Shown here: positions 47,401-58,470 of the stretch, piece by piece
How positions within the stretch are numbered: the stretch's first letter is position 1
Layout of the letters: each line of letters opens with the position of its first letter
NCBI GenBank assembly: GCA_013407085.1
Contig: JACCGJ010008365.1
Span: 1-64,000, forward strand
Reading direction: 5' to 3'
Length of the DNA stretch: 64,000 nucleotides
Source: Atriophallophorus winterbourni
Taxonomy: Eukaryota > Platyhelminthes > Trematoda > Plagiorchiida > Microphallidae
Program-made: the position numbers and the translations under genes
The notes under the pieces: generated by a model
Told to the model about the DNA's origin: nothing
Seen by the model: only the letters and a program-made list of their open reading frames with translations
Database searches by the model: none

Positions 47401-47694
47401 TGTGTTTGAAAAGTAGGAGCCAGTGATTGACGAAGTCGAAATCCTTACTTAATTTAAGATAGATTACTTCTACCACATTATTATTATCCATGTTTTCAGT
47501 AGCGTAGTTTATGCAGCACTGCAAGTTAGTTAGAGCTGACCTATCTCACATTAATAAATTTTCTCGGGTATCCAGTAAACTGTTAACATGTTATCATCGC
47601 TTCTGATTTCGTTTCAGAGTAGGGAGAAGCAAAGCTGACGTTGTGTCTATCGACTACAGTTAACTACAAATCGAAATGAGTAGCGAGGAATGCG

Positions 47695-48110
47695 AAATTC
47701 AATTCAATTCAATTCAATTTTAATGGTCTAAAAAGCATAACGCTTTACAAAAAACCACAGAATAATATGACAACAACGAATAATATAACAAGCAAAAATG
47801 GGATTAGATTGCTTACTGAGCAGTTCAAGAATCAAGTAAATATCCAAAGGGCAGAAATTGTTTTCGATTGGTGGGATAGCAAATGTAGGGTTTAGGGTCA
47901 AATAGGCATCAAGGCTTCTCTTGAAAGTTTGCTGGTTTGGTGAGTTTACAACATTATCTGGCAGATTGTTCCAAGTAAAACAAACTCGCACGGCAAAAAA
48001 TGTCGTCTGCAGTTGAGTCTCGAGTGAGGGACAGTTAGAGTAAATGTGTGAGCTCTTGTATTATGCGCAGTCTCTAATAGAATTTTGAGAAATGCTACCA
48101 GAAACATTCT
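47695..48110 (-). pseudogene. LINE 3' end (group B, AATTG tail), minus strand
   Basis: The minus frame 47991-47728 reads RVCFTWNNLPDNVV, then FKRSLDAYLTLNPTFAI, the LINE C-terminal signature. Upstream on that strand are scraps of a domain with stops. The 3' end reads TTTTTAGACCATTAAAATTG followed by (AATTG)n at 47695-47720, a tail distinct from the ATCTTGA tail of group A. Confidence 0.65.
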
Positions 48111-48419
48111 TATGCTTGAAGAACATTAACCCTTTACATAAGAGGATAAATAATGATACTTGTAATTGTAACTCTGCGCGAAGCGTAGTGTGACCAGCAT
48201 ATCTCAACACCGAATCTTCATCTTTTTCGGGTACTCGAAACCAGCCAATAATTTAAGCGAATGAAGCAAGACTAATGTTGTTTCAATTTATAAAGCGAAG
48301 TAATCGCAAACCGTTCTCTACTGAAGCTGACCGAATACCTATCATTAGAAATGGTTTGCAATGATAAACACATAGTGCCTTCCGGGTAAACGGTCAAGAG
48401 CAACATCTCCCCAACTCGT

Positions 48420-48610
48420 TGGGTTAATGTCAAGAGTATTCTAATCTCTTTTGTAAACTTCTTTGTGCCGAAAATGTGGTCGACTTCCTGATTTCAACTC
48501 ACCATAGAGCAGATCTCTTGGAATACGATCATTTTCATTCAGTGCACACGACCAAACGAGCGCAGGTGGCGCTGACGTAGTAGAGTGAAAATGCTCTGTA
48601 GAATAGCCTC
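48420..48610 (-). pseudogene. RTE-like LINE C-terminus, minus strand
   Basis: The minus strand gives LQSIFTLLRQRHLRSFGRVH, a stop, and after a shift NENDRIPRDLLYGELKSG and RHKEVYKRD. It is the same C-terminal signature as at 35930-36125 and is clearly recognisable. Confidence 0.7.
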
Positions 48611-48707
48611 AGAAGCACTTCATCATTTTTACTTTGTCCATTCACGATATGTTCAACTTACATGTATGAAAATATGTTGCATTCCATATTACTGTCATAC
48701 CGAATGG

Positions 48708-48840
48708 CATGTAGCGGTTGACCAAACAGAGCTTTCACGACTAAGAGCGTACGTCTTCTGATTATTTACCCACCAAAACGGAACACAATTATCAACGTAA
48801 CACGGCCATCAAAATCGGAGCAAGCACACGATAGCATCGT
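48708..48840 (+). repeat. Partial Gypsy LTR (left-half type)
   Basis: TGTAGCGGTTGACC, then TTTCACGACTAAGAGCGTAC, GTCTTCTGATTATTTACCC and CAACGTAACACGGCC align with the first 110 bases of the LTR at 5369. No inverted second half follows and similarity fades after about 48800. It is an old truncated LTR. Confidence 0.6.
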
Positions 48841-48879
48841 GGCGAACAGCATATTATTGAGTATTATAACGTGTTTAAG

Positions 48880-49685
48880 CGGGTTAGAGTACTCAAAACT
48901 CAGAAAGCTTCATGGTAGAAAAAGCAGTAGGCCTAACAATAATCATAGGATGACGAGATCTATCGAGTATAAATATATAATTTTCCAAAATTCAATAGGA
49001 ACACTCACATACCGCATGCTTTATCTACCATTCAACATCCAGAAAGGTAATATGTTTAACTTCAGTAAATCCTTGGAATTCACATCCTCTCTGGAATCTC
49101 AGCAACTTTCCTCGGTTACGGAAAAGAAAGACTTGGGTGTGTGGATTAGCAGTAACTTCAATTCTTAACGGCAGTGTTCTGTGGTATACAAAAATTCCTG
49201 CACAAGCTTAGCAAGGCTCATAAGGATCTTCGGTATTTTCGCAAAATAGATACTCCCACGGATGATTAACACCTATATCAAGCCAACGATGAAGCACGCT
49301 GTTCAAGCATGTTTATAAAAGGACATGACCATGCTGTAACGCGCATACCACCGTGCTACAATACTGGTTGTCATACGAGTAGAGGATTGCAACTCTGAAC
49401 TTGTGTGACTTTTCGTACCGTAGTGTCAGGGTTGACTTGATCCTGCTGTTCAACATTCTGCATATAGTGGATCACCCACTTGAAAACACCTGTTTTATCG
49501 GCAAGAAGCAGAAGTAGCAGATCACATGGCTTCAAGTTGATTATTCGGCACTCTAGATCAAATCGAGGAAAGTTCTTTTTTGCTGTTCGAGTTGGTTTTA
49601 TATGGAACTCTCTGCCCGCACATATTATTTGTGCATCGAGCCTGAACATTTTCAAGGCTGAACTTAACAATAAATGATGACCAAA
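48880..49685 (+). pseudogene. CR1-like LINE C-terminal half
   Basis: 48839-49168 ends with TEKKDLGVWISSNF, the region after the RT palm. It continues decayed with ARLIRIFGIFAK and MINTYIKPTMKHAVQA (49205-49310). The C-terminus is in the frame 49480-49677: SRSSRSHGFKLIIRHSRSN, then FFAVRVGFIWNSLPAHII, FKAELNNK. Frameshifts separate the parts. No tail repeat is visible. Confidence 0.65.
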
Positions 49686-49774
49686 TCCAGTCTGACACCT
49701 GAATACAAAAGCTGACTTTCCATATTGATAAAACTTGTGTTTGGTTTTTATGAATTCCCTATATCTTTAATCTA

Positions 49775-50130
49775 TGCCTAATATTAAGTATTTGCTTTAT
49801 GGATTTTTCAAACTTTGAATTACATTTAATTTGAATTACATAGGTATTAATTACCCGGAGTAAGTTTTTGTGCGTGAAAATCCTGAATATCCTTTTTAGA
49901 AGACTCAATATACGGTAAGCTTTATTGTATACTGTTCGGCAATGATGTCTAGGCTTGAGGTTAAACGACATCCAGATATCGGGATCTTTTACTGCGGTGT
50001 TCCAGACGAGATCTTGCGTGCCAAACCGCAGCATTTTAAATTTAACAGGGTTAAATGGTAAATCATTTGTCTGAAACCAACGAAATAAGGTGCACAGATC
50101 AAGTTTTAGTGCCATACAGTGAAGGTAATT
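49775..50130 (-). pseudogene. LINE RT thumb fragment, minus strand
   Basis: The minus frame 50169-49759 contains LCTLFRWFQTNDLPFNPVKF, KMLRFGTQDLVWNTAVKD and AYRILSLLKRIFRIFTHKNL, then VINTY, the segment between motif C and the C-terminal domain of a CR1-like RT. It is cut on both sides and abuts the 3' end of another LINE at 50130. Confidence 0.65.
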
Positions 50131-50420
50131 CAAGGTTTTTAATGGTCTAAAAAACAACACGCTTAACAATAACCATTGGATGGTAAAAATTGTTTATAAG
50201 ACAAGATAATGAATTAGAGGAAGCAGTATATAAGTGTTTTGGAAACGAATAATTCAATAAAAAATCGTCTTATTTCGTTTGAAAGTCATGCAAGCTAGTG
50301 GTATGAGCAAGAATAGAAGATAAACTGTTCCAAGTAAAACAGACACGTACAGAGTAAAATTAACTTCTACAGTTTAGTCGGGAGTGAGGTAACACCAGCG
50401 GATATTCATGGCCCGGAAGC
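50131..50420 (-). pseudogene. LINE 3' end (group B), minus strand
   Basis: The minus strand near 50350 gives a decayed RVCFTWNSL motif. The end reads GTTTTTTAGACCATTAAAAA then CCTTGAATTACC (50131-50155), the group B terminus. A fragment at 50430-50475 (GTGTAAGTGATGGGGATGTG) belongs to repeat Q. Confidence 0.5.
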
Positions 50421-50475
50421 CGGTAGTGGCGTGTAAGTGATGGGGATGTGAGCACCACAATACATTCCTGAGTTC

Positions 50476-51694
50476 TAGTTCTTATAGCGAGATATCTAGG
50501 TCAAAACATTTCGTTAATATTTTCATTTTTAGTAATGGATCTAGATGTGTTTTAAAATCATGTGAAGAGGTTCAATTCTCTTGATTTTCCGAAGAAGATT
50601 CCAGAGTTTAGCATACCTATTCGAGTTAAAGTTTTTTTCCTACTTTCGTGCGGAATATTTTTAGTTACACTATGTTAACTTGATTTCTTAAATTATACCA
50701 ATAATATTGTGGGAAGCGAATAGGTGAATTTATATCTATATTATCAAAAGATATCATGCTAAAAACTGTATTAGGTTCTGTCTAATTCTACAGAACCATG
50801 ATGGTTCTGGCATGAGCTGCTTAGACCTTTCTCTAAGTGATAGATTCGAGCCATTTCCAATGATTGAATTAGTACAAGTATGTTGTTGTTTTCCAAAACG
50901 ATGCTAGCGGTTTTGTTTCGGGTGCTATATATTATTTTACAATAATCAAAGAGAGGTATAGTGAAAAGTTCATAATTGCATCGGTGTACTATTTAACTTT
51001 TAACTTTTGCAGTGTCCATCGGCGTGACATAGGTAACCATTTTGGAAGTAATGAGTGTAGCACTCAATTCTTCAGCTCTGTTATGGTTACTTAGGAATTG
51101 GTCACCATAGTTCTGCCTCTGCTGGACGAAACTAAGTTGGCTAACCCCGACGATAGACATCCGACTGTTCTTCAACCGATAGTTACTATAATTAGCCTTG
51201 CGGCATGCAAACAATTTGCAGCTAGCTTACTCCTATAGTATACTACCTGATGATTGAAAACTAAAGGCTACGATAGCCATACACAAAGGTCCGTTGCCCG
51301 CAAATATAGACTAGTAAGCGTGAATAGCATTCTTCGCAAGTGATTGGAGAAAATAATTTTGCACATAATTTATTCATCTTCATATCGTTTTTGATATCTT
51401 ATTCTCCTTGAATTGAATTCGAAGGTCAAAGTGGAAGTTTGCTTCTTACGATATGTTTTAAATTGTTGAGGATATCCGAGTTATTTCACGATTAACACAA
51501 ATAATTTTATTCAATCTCCAACGCATTCGATAATGGTCACGACTCGTAAAAGTGCAAAAGTAGATCAAGGAAGCTTCAAGATGGGGGCTCCGGTGCTCAC
51601 TCTGAGATTCTTGTATGTGCGAAAAATGTTGCTGACAGCTGCTCAAGTAAAATATGTTTAAAGTGGATGCATATTCGATGAGGTAAAAGGAGGC
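50476..51694. other. Intergenic, no gene recognised
   Basis: Frames are under 75 codons with no motifs. Part of 51160-51340 (CTACGATAGCCATACACAAA) may be a decayed LINE RT entry, but this is too weak to call. Confidence 0.35.
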
Positions 51695-52403
51695 AATTCA
51701 ATTCAATTTTGATGGTCTAAAAAGCATATAGCTTGACAAAAACCACAGAATAATATGGGAATTACGAACAACATGGGTAGAAAAACGGGATTTCAAGATT
51801 CAAGATTCAAGATTGTTTGCTTACTGAGCAGTTCAGGAATCAAGTAAAAATCCATTGGACAGAAACTGGTTTCAAAGTTCAAAGCTTTTATGGTGTAAAT
51901 TGTATAGGTACACAGTTTGGATTGGTCAACATGAAATTGTCCAAATTCGATTTGAATATATCCAAGTTGGGTGAATGTGCAACATTACAGGGTAGGTAGT
52001 TCCAGGTAAAGCATACACGTATAGAATAAAAGTACCTTCGACAGTTTAGTCTCGAGTCGGGAATATGTACTGTATAGTCGTGACTCCGGCTGGTTCTGGG
52101 TGGTAGTCGCGTGAATAGTTGATTTAGGGGATGGTTGGGGGTATGCAGTATATTGAACACAAGTATCAAATCACCTCTAAGACGGCGGTAGCGAAAGTCG
52201 AATAGATTGAGACTTGCAATACGATCTTTGTATTGTTTGTGCTTCAAACCGCGTACGAGCTTCGTGGTCCGATGATATATTCTCTGCAAGAGGCTGATGT
52301 CCTTCTGTAGCCAGGGTGACCAAACCTGAACCGCATACTCCATGGTTGGCCTCAAGTACGTATTAATTATTCGATGAACGGTTACTAAAAAGCTCATTTG
52401 CAT
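51695..52403 (-). pseudogene. Two nested LINE 3' ends, minus strand
   Basis: The minus frame 52403-51888 is open for 171 codons: RIINTYLRPTMEYAVQVWSP, RIYHRTTKLVRGLKHKQYKD, RRLRGDLILVFNIL, TSRSHDYTVHIPDSRLNCRR and YFYSIRVCFTWNYLPCNV, then FKSNLDNF. It ends in the group A tail, the complement of ATTCAAGATTCAAGATTCAA (51798-51822). Directly beyond it lies the last 100 bases of a group B LINE ending TTTTTAGACCATCAAAATTG (AATTG)n at 51695-51720. One copy inserted beside or into the other. Confidence 0.75.
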
Positions 52404-52470
52404 GCATCTCTATCACACACCCCACGACCGGTTTCGTGCTGTTTGCAATCATCATGCAGTGTATGGTATG
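52404..52470 (-). ncRNA. Hammerhead ribozyme, damaged copy
   Basis: The minus strand reads CATGATGATTGC AAACA GCAC GAAA CCGGTC GTGGGGTGTG. Compared with the copy at 59998-60039, an A is inserted in the CTGATGA core and the first stem II base is changed. The stem I partner on the 5' side is lost. Stem II, GAAA, the ACCGGT stem III and the cleavage C (52426) remain. It precedes GCATGCAAATG as in the other copies. Confidence 0.55.
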
Positions 52471-52849
52471 GTATAAAAGCACAAGCCTGATCCAGTCAAC
52501 CGCGGATGTCCGGGTAGTGGGCGGATGGGGTCAATCAGGGCCAAACTGCATATTCTACTCGATCTAACATTAATCACCTCACCACGAGCGCTTCGCGCCA
52601 ACTTGTTGATTGTGTCCCTATTCAACCTTTCTACCGTTAATCGCATTCATCCACGAAACCACAACAAAATGAGAAAGTATTCGGTCAAACGCGTTATTTA
52701 CATACATGATAATGAATAAAGCATCAAACATCTATCTTTCGTAAATAAAAATCACCTTATACAAATCTGTACAGAAATATGTCGGTAAGAGATGTCGCCT
52801 TGATTCGATTTGCCAATTGATTTCGTGCCAAAAGGTTCACTTCAAATCA
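52471..52849. other. Repeat-like stretch, unassigned
   Basis: 52480-52505 (AAAAGCACAAGCCTGATCCA) resembles the start of the RTE leader at 63875. 52620-52680 (CGTTAATCGCATTCATCCAC, GAAACCACAAC) weakly resembles 61760-61810. No coding frame is supported. Confidence 0.35.
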
Positions 52850-53430
52850 ACATTGTTCTGGGCTGTCGGAAAGAGTTCTTGGATTCTGGGTATGCGGCAA
52901 GATGAAGAGCAGCGTGTATTGTGAGGTCATCTACAAGCATGCTTCCAAGCTTCTAGGCATTCTGCCATGGATTTCAAAAAATCGCCTGGAACATTACCCA
53001 CAATCATGAAAACTTAATTAATTCCAACCATACAGCATGCGTTGCAAGTTTGGACTCTTGTTTGATACAATATGCCATCGTGCAACAAACACGTGAGTGG
53101 TTTCTGGAAAATAACGTGCGGGGAACGATTGGAAGACTAAGACTCCATATCCGTCTTCAAAGAAGCCTTTGGAGTTAAGTGATACATACGTACCCCACGT
53201 CATCCTTTAAAACGAATAACGTGAGTCACAACATACACGCGGCCATTCAGCTACACTACAAATACCCCATTCCCGTATCAGCTGGCGCCCATATTTTTAT
53301 TCTGTACGTGCCTGTTACCTTTGGAATGCTATCCCCGAAAGTATTCTTACAGCTCTCAACGTAAAAATGTATTCGAAATTCGGACATTTATTTGTTGCAG
53401 CTTTCGCTGAACAACACCGGATTAATATTT
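52850..53430 (+). pseudogene. CR1-like LINE C-terminus
   Basis: A decayed thumb (ALQVWT near 53045) is followed by a C-terminal region matching 37790-38215, with CCCCATTCCCGTATCAGCTG, TGTACGTGCCTGTTACCTTT, GGAATGCT and CCCCGAAAG. In the relevant shifted frames it corresponds to FFxVRVCFxWNAxPE. Highly mutated. Confidence 0.6.
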
Positions 53431-54023
53431 TGCATTTCTGTTCACAAGCTAATACAGTATCATGGGTATTTCTAATAATTTAATATTGTTGTCGTTGTAT
53501 CATTTCGAATAACGGTTGTCACTTTGCTACTTATTCTAAAAAATTGTCTGTGAAGGAAAGCTTCATATGATGATTTTGAAATAACAATATCTTGCGTTCT
53601 GAAGCTTGCAGTTTGGTCCTGCTACAGTGCTTAAAGCGGAGATAGCACAACTCGAATATCTGGATATCTTTATTTGAAGGTAACTAATCAAGTATATCCT
53701 TTGGGATTCCCGATCATAATAATTTAGTTTGATATGCAGCTTTCCTGTTTATTCTTGATCAGAGCACGTAAGAAACCTCTTTTTAACATTGCTATCTGGC
53801 CTCAAAATCGGTAAAGACTACAGGTCCCCGAAATCCAGGATTTCTTAGTCAAGTTTATGCAGAGACGCGTCGCATCTAAATGTTTCAAAGGTTTCTGCTC
53901 CGGAAGTAAGTAAGAGGGTCATTATTGATATAGTTAAGACGTCTGAAAACTTAGAAATTTACAATTAATGCCGCCGAACCTAATTTGAAAATTCTGATCG
54001 ATTACAAGGGCGGCTAGATTGAA
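53431..54023. other. Upstream region of the cysteine-rich gene
   Basis: No exon or repeat recognised. The promoter and transcription start of the gene at 54024 should lie here, but no TATA box could be fixed with confidence. Confidence 0.35.
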
Positions 54024-54454
54024 ATGCGATCAATGTTTGCTGGATACAAAGTCATATTTTTGATCTTCCTTCTTGCTTATCCGGGATCACCTGAAGGCGA
54101 GTTCTTGTGATATTTATTCAACTTGAATTAATTCGTTTTCTGAATTTTATATAAGTGGTTGAATAAAAATGGCTATATGTTAAATAATTGGTTCGATACG
54201 GTGTGTAACGTTTGCCTTCAGATAAAAGCTGCCAACCTGAAGGAAATCCTTGCCATTGGCTGCCAGAGGATTATTGCTGCGAGGGAACCTATTGTTTGAA
54301 CGATGTGTGCACCAAATGCAAAGAAATTGGCGAATCTTGCTTGAATTCAAACGAGTGCTGTAATGCACTGTGCTACCCAGACACTTGTGTAAATTTCGAA
54401 GAAGGTTTCGAAATGGCTGCAAAAGATGGAAATTTGGAGCAAGAAAAAGAGTGA
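54024..54454 (+). CDS. Secreted double-knot cysteine-rich protein, two exons
   Basis: Exon 1 is 54024-54096 and exon 2 is 54222-54454, with an intron of 125 bases. Exon 1 encodes MRSMFAGYKVIFLIFLLAYP then GSPE, a signal peptide with a hydrophobic core at residues 9-18. Exon 2 gives 12 cysteines spaced C-x6-C-x7-CC-x4-C-x4-C, x2, C-x6-C-x5-CC-x3-C-x4-C. These are two tandem inhibitor-cystine-knot patterns, followed by an acidic tail. The exons join in phase 1 only if the intron starts with GC (AAG|GCGAGT) and ends TTCAG; no GT donor gives the phase. The pattern resembles the trematode UPF0506 knottin-like families, a recollection to be checked. Function is unknown; a secreted product is inferred. 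A possible poly(A) signal AATAAA lies at 54966. Confidence 0.7.
54097..54221 (+). other. Probable GC-AG intron
   Basis: It begins GCGAGT after AAG and ends GTTTGCCTTCAG. GC-AG is the commonest non-canonical intron class. In-frame reading through it meets TGA at once (GAGTTCTTGTGA), so splicing is required to join the signal peptide to the cysteine-rich part. Confidence 0.6.
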
Positions 54455-56869
54455 TAAAACTTGGTCGTTTATTCATTCAGTATTGTACCATAATCAATTA
54501 GATTCAGATATAACGTGCTCTAGTTTTTTGGGTGTACGTTGTGGTGGTCAAGGCTATGTGAAGATTTCAGTATATATTTAGAAATGAAAAAGTAACCACT
54601 CACAATAATTCTTCAATCCAATTGTAAAGCGATGCTCCCAGGATGGTCAATTGACAGATTCCGTCCAGATGTCAATGTATTATTACAGATACAGCCGTGG
54701 CAGATCCGAGAAAAAGGTACGGCTGAAATATGGATCAATTCTTTTAGATCGGGCAAGCGATCTTCCCTCAACTAGCAGTCAGAATTCCAAAGCACGCAGC
54801 ATGGGTATCAAATGAGATGAGAAAAGCAACTCCGATCTGCAGGAAATTTGTATTCGCAAAAACCGCGTACAGAAAACACCATAACGTTTTACGGCGATCA
54901 AATGCGATTTTAAATCAAGATTTCCATGTATTATTTAAACTGGGCAGTTCATAATGTAGAAATTGAATAAAACTGACTGAAATTGTAGCGATATTTAGCT
55001 CTCGAGTTTGCCTTTTAGAAAATAGAGAGAAAGGAAACATCTAAGTGATCGTTCATTTTAAGGATTTGAATTCTAGAACATTTATAACTATGTAATAAGT
55101 TCTTCTAGTGAAGAATAGAATAATGTAAGCGTAACTTAAAAGAAAATGAAGAAATTTATTCGTGAACACTAAATTTCAGCGAACAATATCGTTCTATCAA
55201 AGCGAATTTCTGATAATATATTGATGGAAAAATATTACAAGTTCATACTTTCTGGACAGATATGATATGCTCCGATTACAAGGACAGCAACAAAACATAC
55301 ATTGTTCGAAGTATAAAATGTGCATACAATTTGAAACGTCCTGATAATGTCGAATTAGATGTCGTAACAAACGTAGTTATATTGAACTCAATAGCAACGA
55401 AGAAAATTATGTAATAGTATCAATGTGTAGAGATATTGGAACATAAACATGTCAATTATTGTTTAGAAAAGATATCGATTTGATGCTATTTGATAAATTT
55501 GATAGTAAAAGCAAACATATTCGGGTAATCGCACGTTGAAAATGCTAATTAATGACGATGTAAGGCCTTACGAAGGTTTTTTTTAACGAAACCCACGTAT
55601 TTATGAATCAGCATTCCTGATTCACATCCATCTTTCGGATTATACATCTGGGAATGGTAATAATAAGTTCTAATCGGTGAGCATACATGGAATTAAAACG
55701 AAAAATATAAAGCAGTTGAATCAGAAACAAGCTATAGTTTAAGGTTCTCTCAACCATTCGTTTCAGAAGAAAATACAGCCGGGTAAATTACAACTAAAGT
55801 GGCAATTTATTTTAAATGGAACCAGCAATTTGGAATCAGTATTGATAATTTAGCACCTAAATTCATCTTTATCAGCCTTGGTCAGTAATAGCAACTCGAT
55901 CAGTAATCGAACTCGAACTCATATTTTATCAAGTTTCAAACTTTTAATATTAATTGCAAGCAATTTGGTAAATGTATCACCACAGAATTGTAGTTCATCC
56001 GGGATGTTGAATATAATAAGAGGTCAATAGAAAGGCATACATACACTCAGTATGTAAATAAAGATGCGCACAATGCTTGGTTCACTACTCAGTTCCTCCG
56101 ATTTGCAATTACACTAGTCAAAACGCGACATGAACAGAAATCGTGACTGCAGGTTCGTGATACCCATGCCGATGCAAGTGAGCTGAAGTAACTTTGCGTG
56201 ACATCAGAAGTTGGTTGTTGAAATAATTATACTTGTGGGATATAATTTATCATTAGAATTTTGTATAACCAATAGGATAACTTACAATTCTTCTTTAAGA
56301 AAGGTTCATGTGACTCAAACTGTTTAGCTGCTTATCGTAAGCCGAATTTCGGAGCTAAGGTAGAAGTTTGCGTACTGGGTAATACTGCGTTTAAAACAAA
56401 GTGATATCCTTGGAGAGACATATTGATCGTGTAATCTGTTGTGAAGCCTGTTGATATACCCGTAGTTATAGGTAGGGTCTTTTGCGTAAGCTGCCAGAAT
56501 GCGCGTCACAAAATACCTAGCATCACACTTGCGAGTTTCTAAAAAAATCTTTCAATAAATACTGCTGTTAAGACTGTTGCTGGCACAAAGGTCGAGGTAT
56601 TTTTCAGATATGATACGAACAAGAAAGTTGTTAAATGAAAAACTAATTTTGACCGCTTTGGGTTAAAGAGAATTTCACTTAGGCGAAACCACCGATAAGT
56701 AGAAACAAGTTTTCTTCTGTAGACTGTAATCACTACCACGATTAATTGTTTAAGGTGTTATTTTCTTTTATAAAAGTTAGAATTATATCTGGGAAAGAAC
56801 CTTGTATATCTCGACTTACAATGTCTAATAGTTTCGATGAGGCAACAACACCATCACGAATTCAAAATA
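54455..56869. other. Spacer between cysteine-rich exons, left part
   Basis: AT-rich, no recognised gene. If the exon at 58471 shares the signal-peptide exon at 54024, this would be intronic. Confidence 0.35.
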
Positions 56870-57062
56870 TAGATATCTATATATATATATTACATATATA
56901 TATGTATATATAATATAAGTTTAGTGGCGACTTCTGTTATATATATATCTATATAGATATATATATATAGATATATATATATATAGAGATAGAGATATAT
57001 ATCTAGATATAGATATAGATTATAGATAGTATATATATGATATATATATAGATATACGAAGG
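56870..57062. repeat. (AT)n / (ATAG)n microsatellite
   Basis: Runs of ATATATAT mixed with GATATAGATATA and AGAGATAGAGATA over about 190 bases, ending GGAGAGAGAC. Largely self-complementary. Confidence 0.85.
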
Positions 57063-58005
57063 AGAGAGACTAACTCACGATATTTTGTTCAGTTAAAAAT
57101 AAAATCGAAGGGCTCGGTAAATACAATTTACAATAAACGTTCTTAAACTCTAAACAGCTGTTTTAACGGTTTCTGTCAAATATTCGTTAAGAATTAAAGA
57201 ATACATTTCTCCACTAACCGACTTTGGACATTCGTGTAGTAAAGAAATCAGCGAAAGCAACTTTTAAGTATAGTGCAGCGGTTAACCGAAACACATTTCT
57301 GTATATAGAGTGAAATATATTTGGCTAGTAGGTTGTACAGCTATTCGTGAACTTACTTATTTCTGGAAACATGCTTCCTCTAAAATATTCAGAAATTCTG
57401 CTCCGTGTGTGTGTTGCTTTAAATTGATACAAAATAAACGGTCAATAGCAGCACCAGGATATTACACACCTTATTAATTGTCTACGACCAACGTCAAAAG
57501 TTCAATGATTGCAATTTGTAAAAAATCTTTGAGACAAATAAAACAGATTAATTGATCAAGATTAACATTCGAAAAGAAATGATGCAATAAAAGAATAAGT
57601 GAGAATAAGATTGAAATTTATTTAAATTAACTGTCTGAGCGTTCTTTTCTATCTAATCCAATTCAAATTATCAAAGAGATAATTATCTCGACAGATAAAC
57701 AATCTGGTCGTGACTGACTTTTAACATCAATATCTATTTTTTCGAATCAACGAATCGCATTAATTTTAACACCGGTGTACCACGCGATCGATTCGCTAAT
57801 TTAATTTACTTCGTTACTATAAAAAGAAAAGTAGTCCAGTTTACCATATTTTTCACTAGTGAAACGGAATAGTTTTCAGATGCAAATCTTCAATAACTTT
57901 AATTCCACTTGATTTAAAAAGATACATCATGACCATTAGAGTAAATGACCGCTAATTAAACGATGTTCTGTCCTGTTTATATTATTTTTTCGAATGCTAC
58001 ATTAT
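57063..58005. other. Spacer between cysteine-rich exons, right part
   Basis: I looked here for a second signal-peptide exon. ATG frames at about 57370 and 57963 have short hydrophobic runs but no good phase-1 donor. None is called. Confidence 0.35.
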
Positions 58006-58395
58006 GGAAAATGTTCGTGACCGATCGGAGAATCATAATCATGGAAGAAGAAACTTTGTAATGAATCGGTGAGAGTAATTTATTGGTAACGTTTCGCTTC
58101 TGACCCAGAAGCTTCGTCAAACCAATTGTGTCAGTTCGAACAGAGATCAAGCTTTAATTTCATTCACCTGGCCAATCGCAAGCTGTTTGAGGACTGCACA
58201 GGCCATGGTGGGTCCTGCGCTCGTTAAGATAGAGAGGCGTGATCAATATCGACTGACCCACCATCACCCCTACGTGCCATATAATCCCTCGATTGTTTTG
58301 GTCTTGGCAGGTTTGAATGACATCTGCTTACAGATTAGCTCGATTGCGTACTCGGTGCGCACACTGGGGGTCAAGCACGTTTATGTTTATCGAAA
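58006..58395 (+). repeat. Hammerhead-bearing repeat (Penelope/retrozyme-like), copy B
   Basis: It is homologous to 13684-14055 and, inverted, to 14440-14678. Shared blocks are TGGAAAATGTTCG, AATGAATCGGTGAGAGTA, TTTCATTCA, CACAGGCCATGGTGGGTCCT, AGCTCGATTGCGTACTCGGT and GTCAAGCACGTTTATGTTTA. It ends 75 bases before the second cysteine-rich exon, inside its presumed intron. A hammerhead motif lies on its minus strand. Confidence 0.7.
58082..58126 (-). ncRNA. Hammerhead-like ribozyme (ACGU stem III type), one core change
   Basis: Minus strand: stem I ATTGGT (58126-58121), core TTGACGA (58120-58114), an extra A, stem II GCTTCTG/CAGAAGC (7 perfect pairs), GAAA (58095-58092), ACGT as a self-complementary stem III, cleavage U at 58088, stem I partner ACCAAT (58087-58082). 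Everything fits a minimal, dimer-type hammerhead except that C3 is U, which should weaken or stop cleavage. An extra A between A9 and position 10.1 is known in a natural hammerhead (as I recall, chrysanthemum chlorotic mottle viroid). Confidence 0.55.
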
Positions 58396-58470
58396 AGTTA
58401 CCAATAAACTGCTCCCACAGTTTCAATACAAACGTTCTTTTTTCATGATTATTCTATGTTACTATTTCAG

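Noticed and set aside
48127..48425. TTAACCC ... GGGTTAA as a second piggyBac-like MITE
   Set aside because: The ends agree only over TTAACCC; inner bases differ and the right end is within an RTE relic.
57363..57430. ATG frame as a signal-peptide exon for the exon at 58471
   Set aside because: The hydrophobic run is short and no donor gives a convincing phase 1 end.
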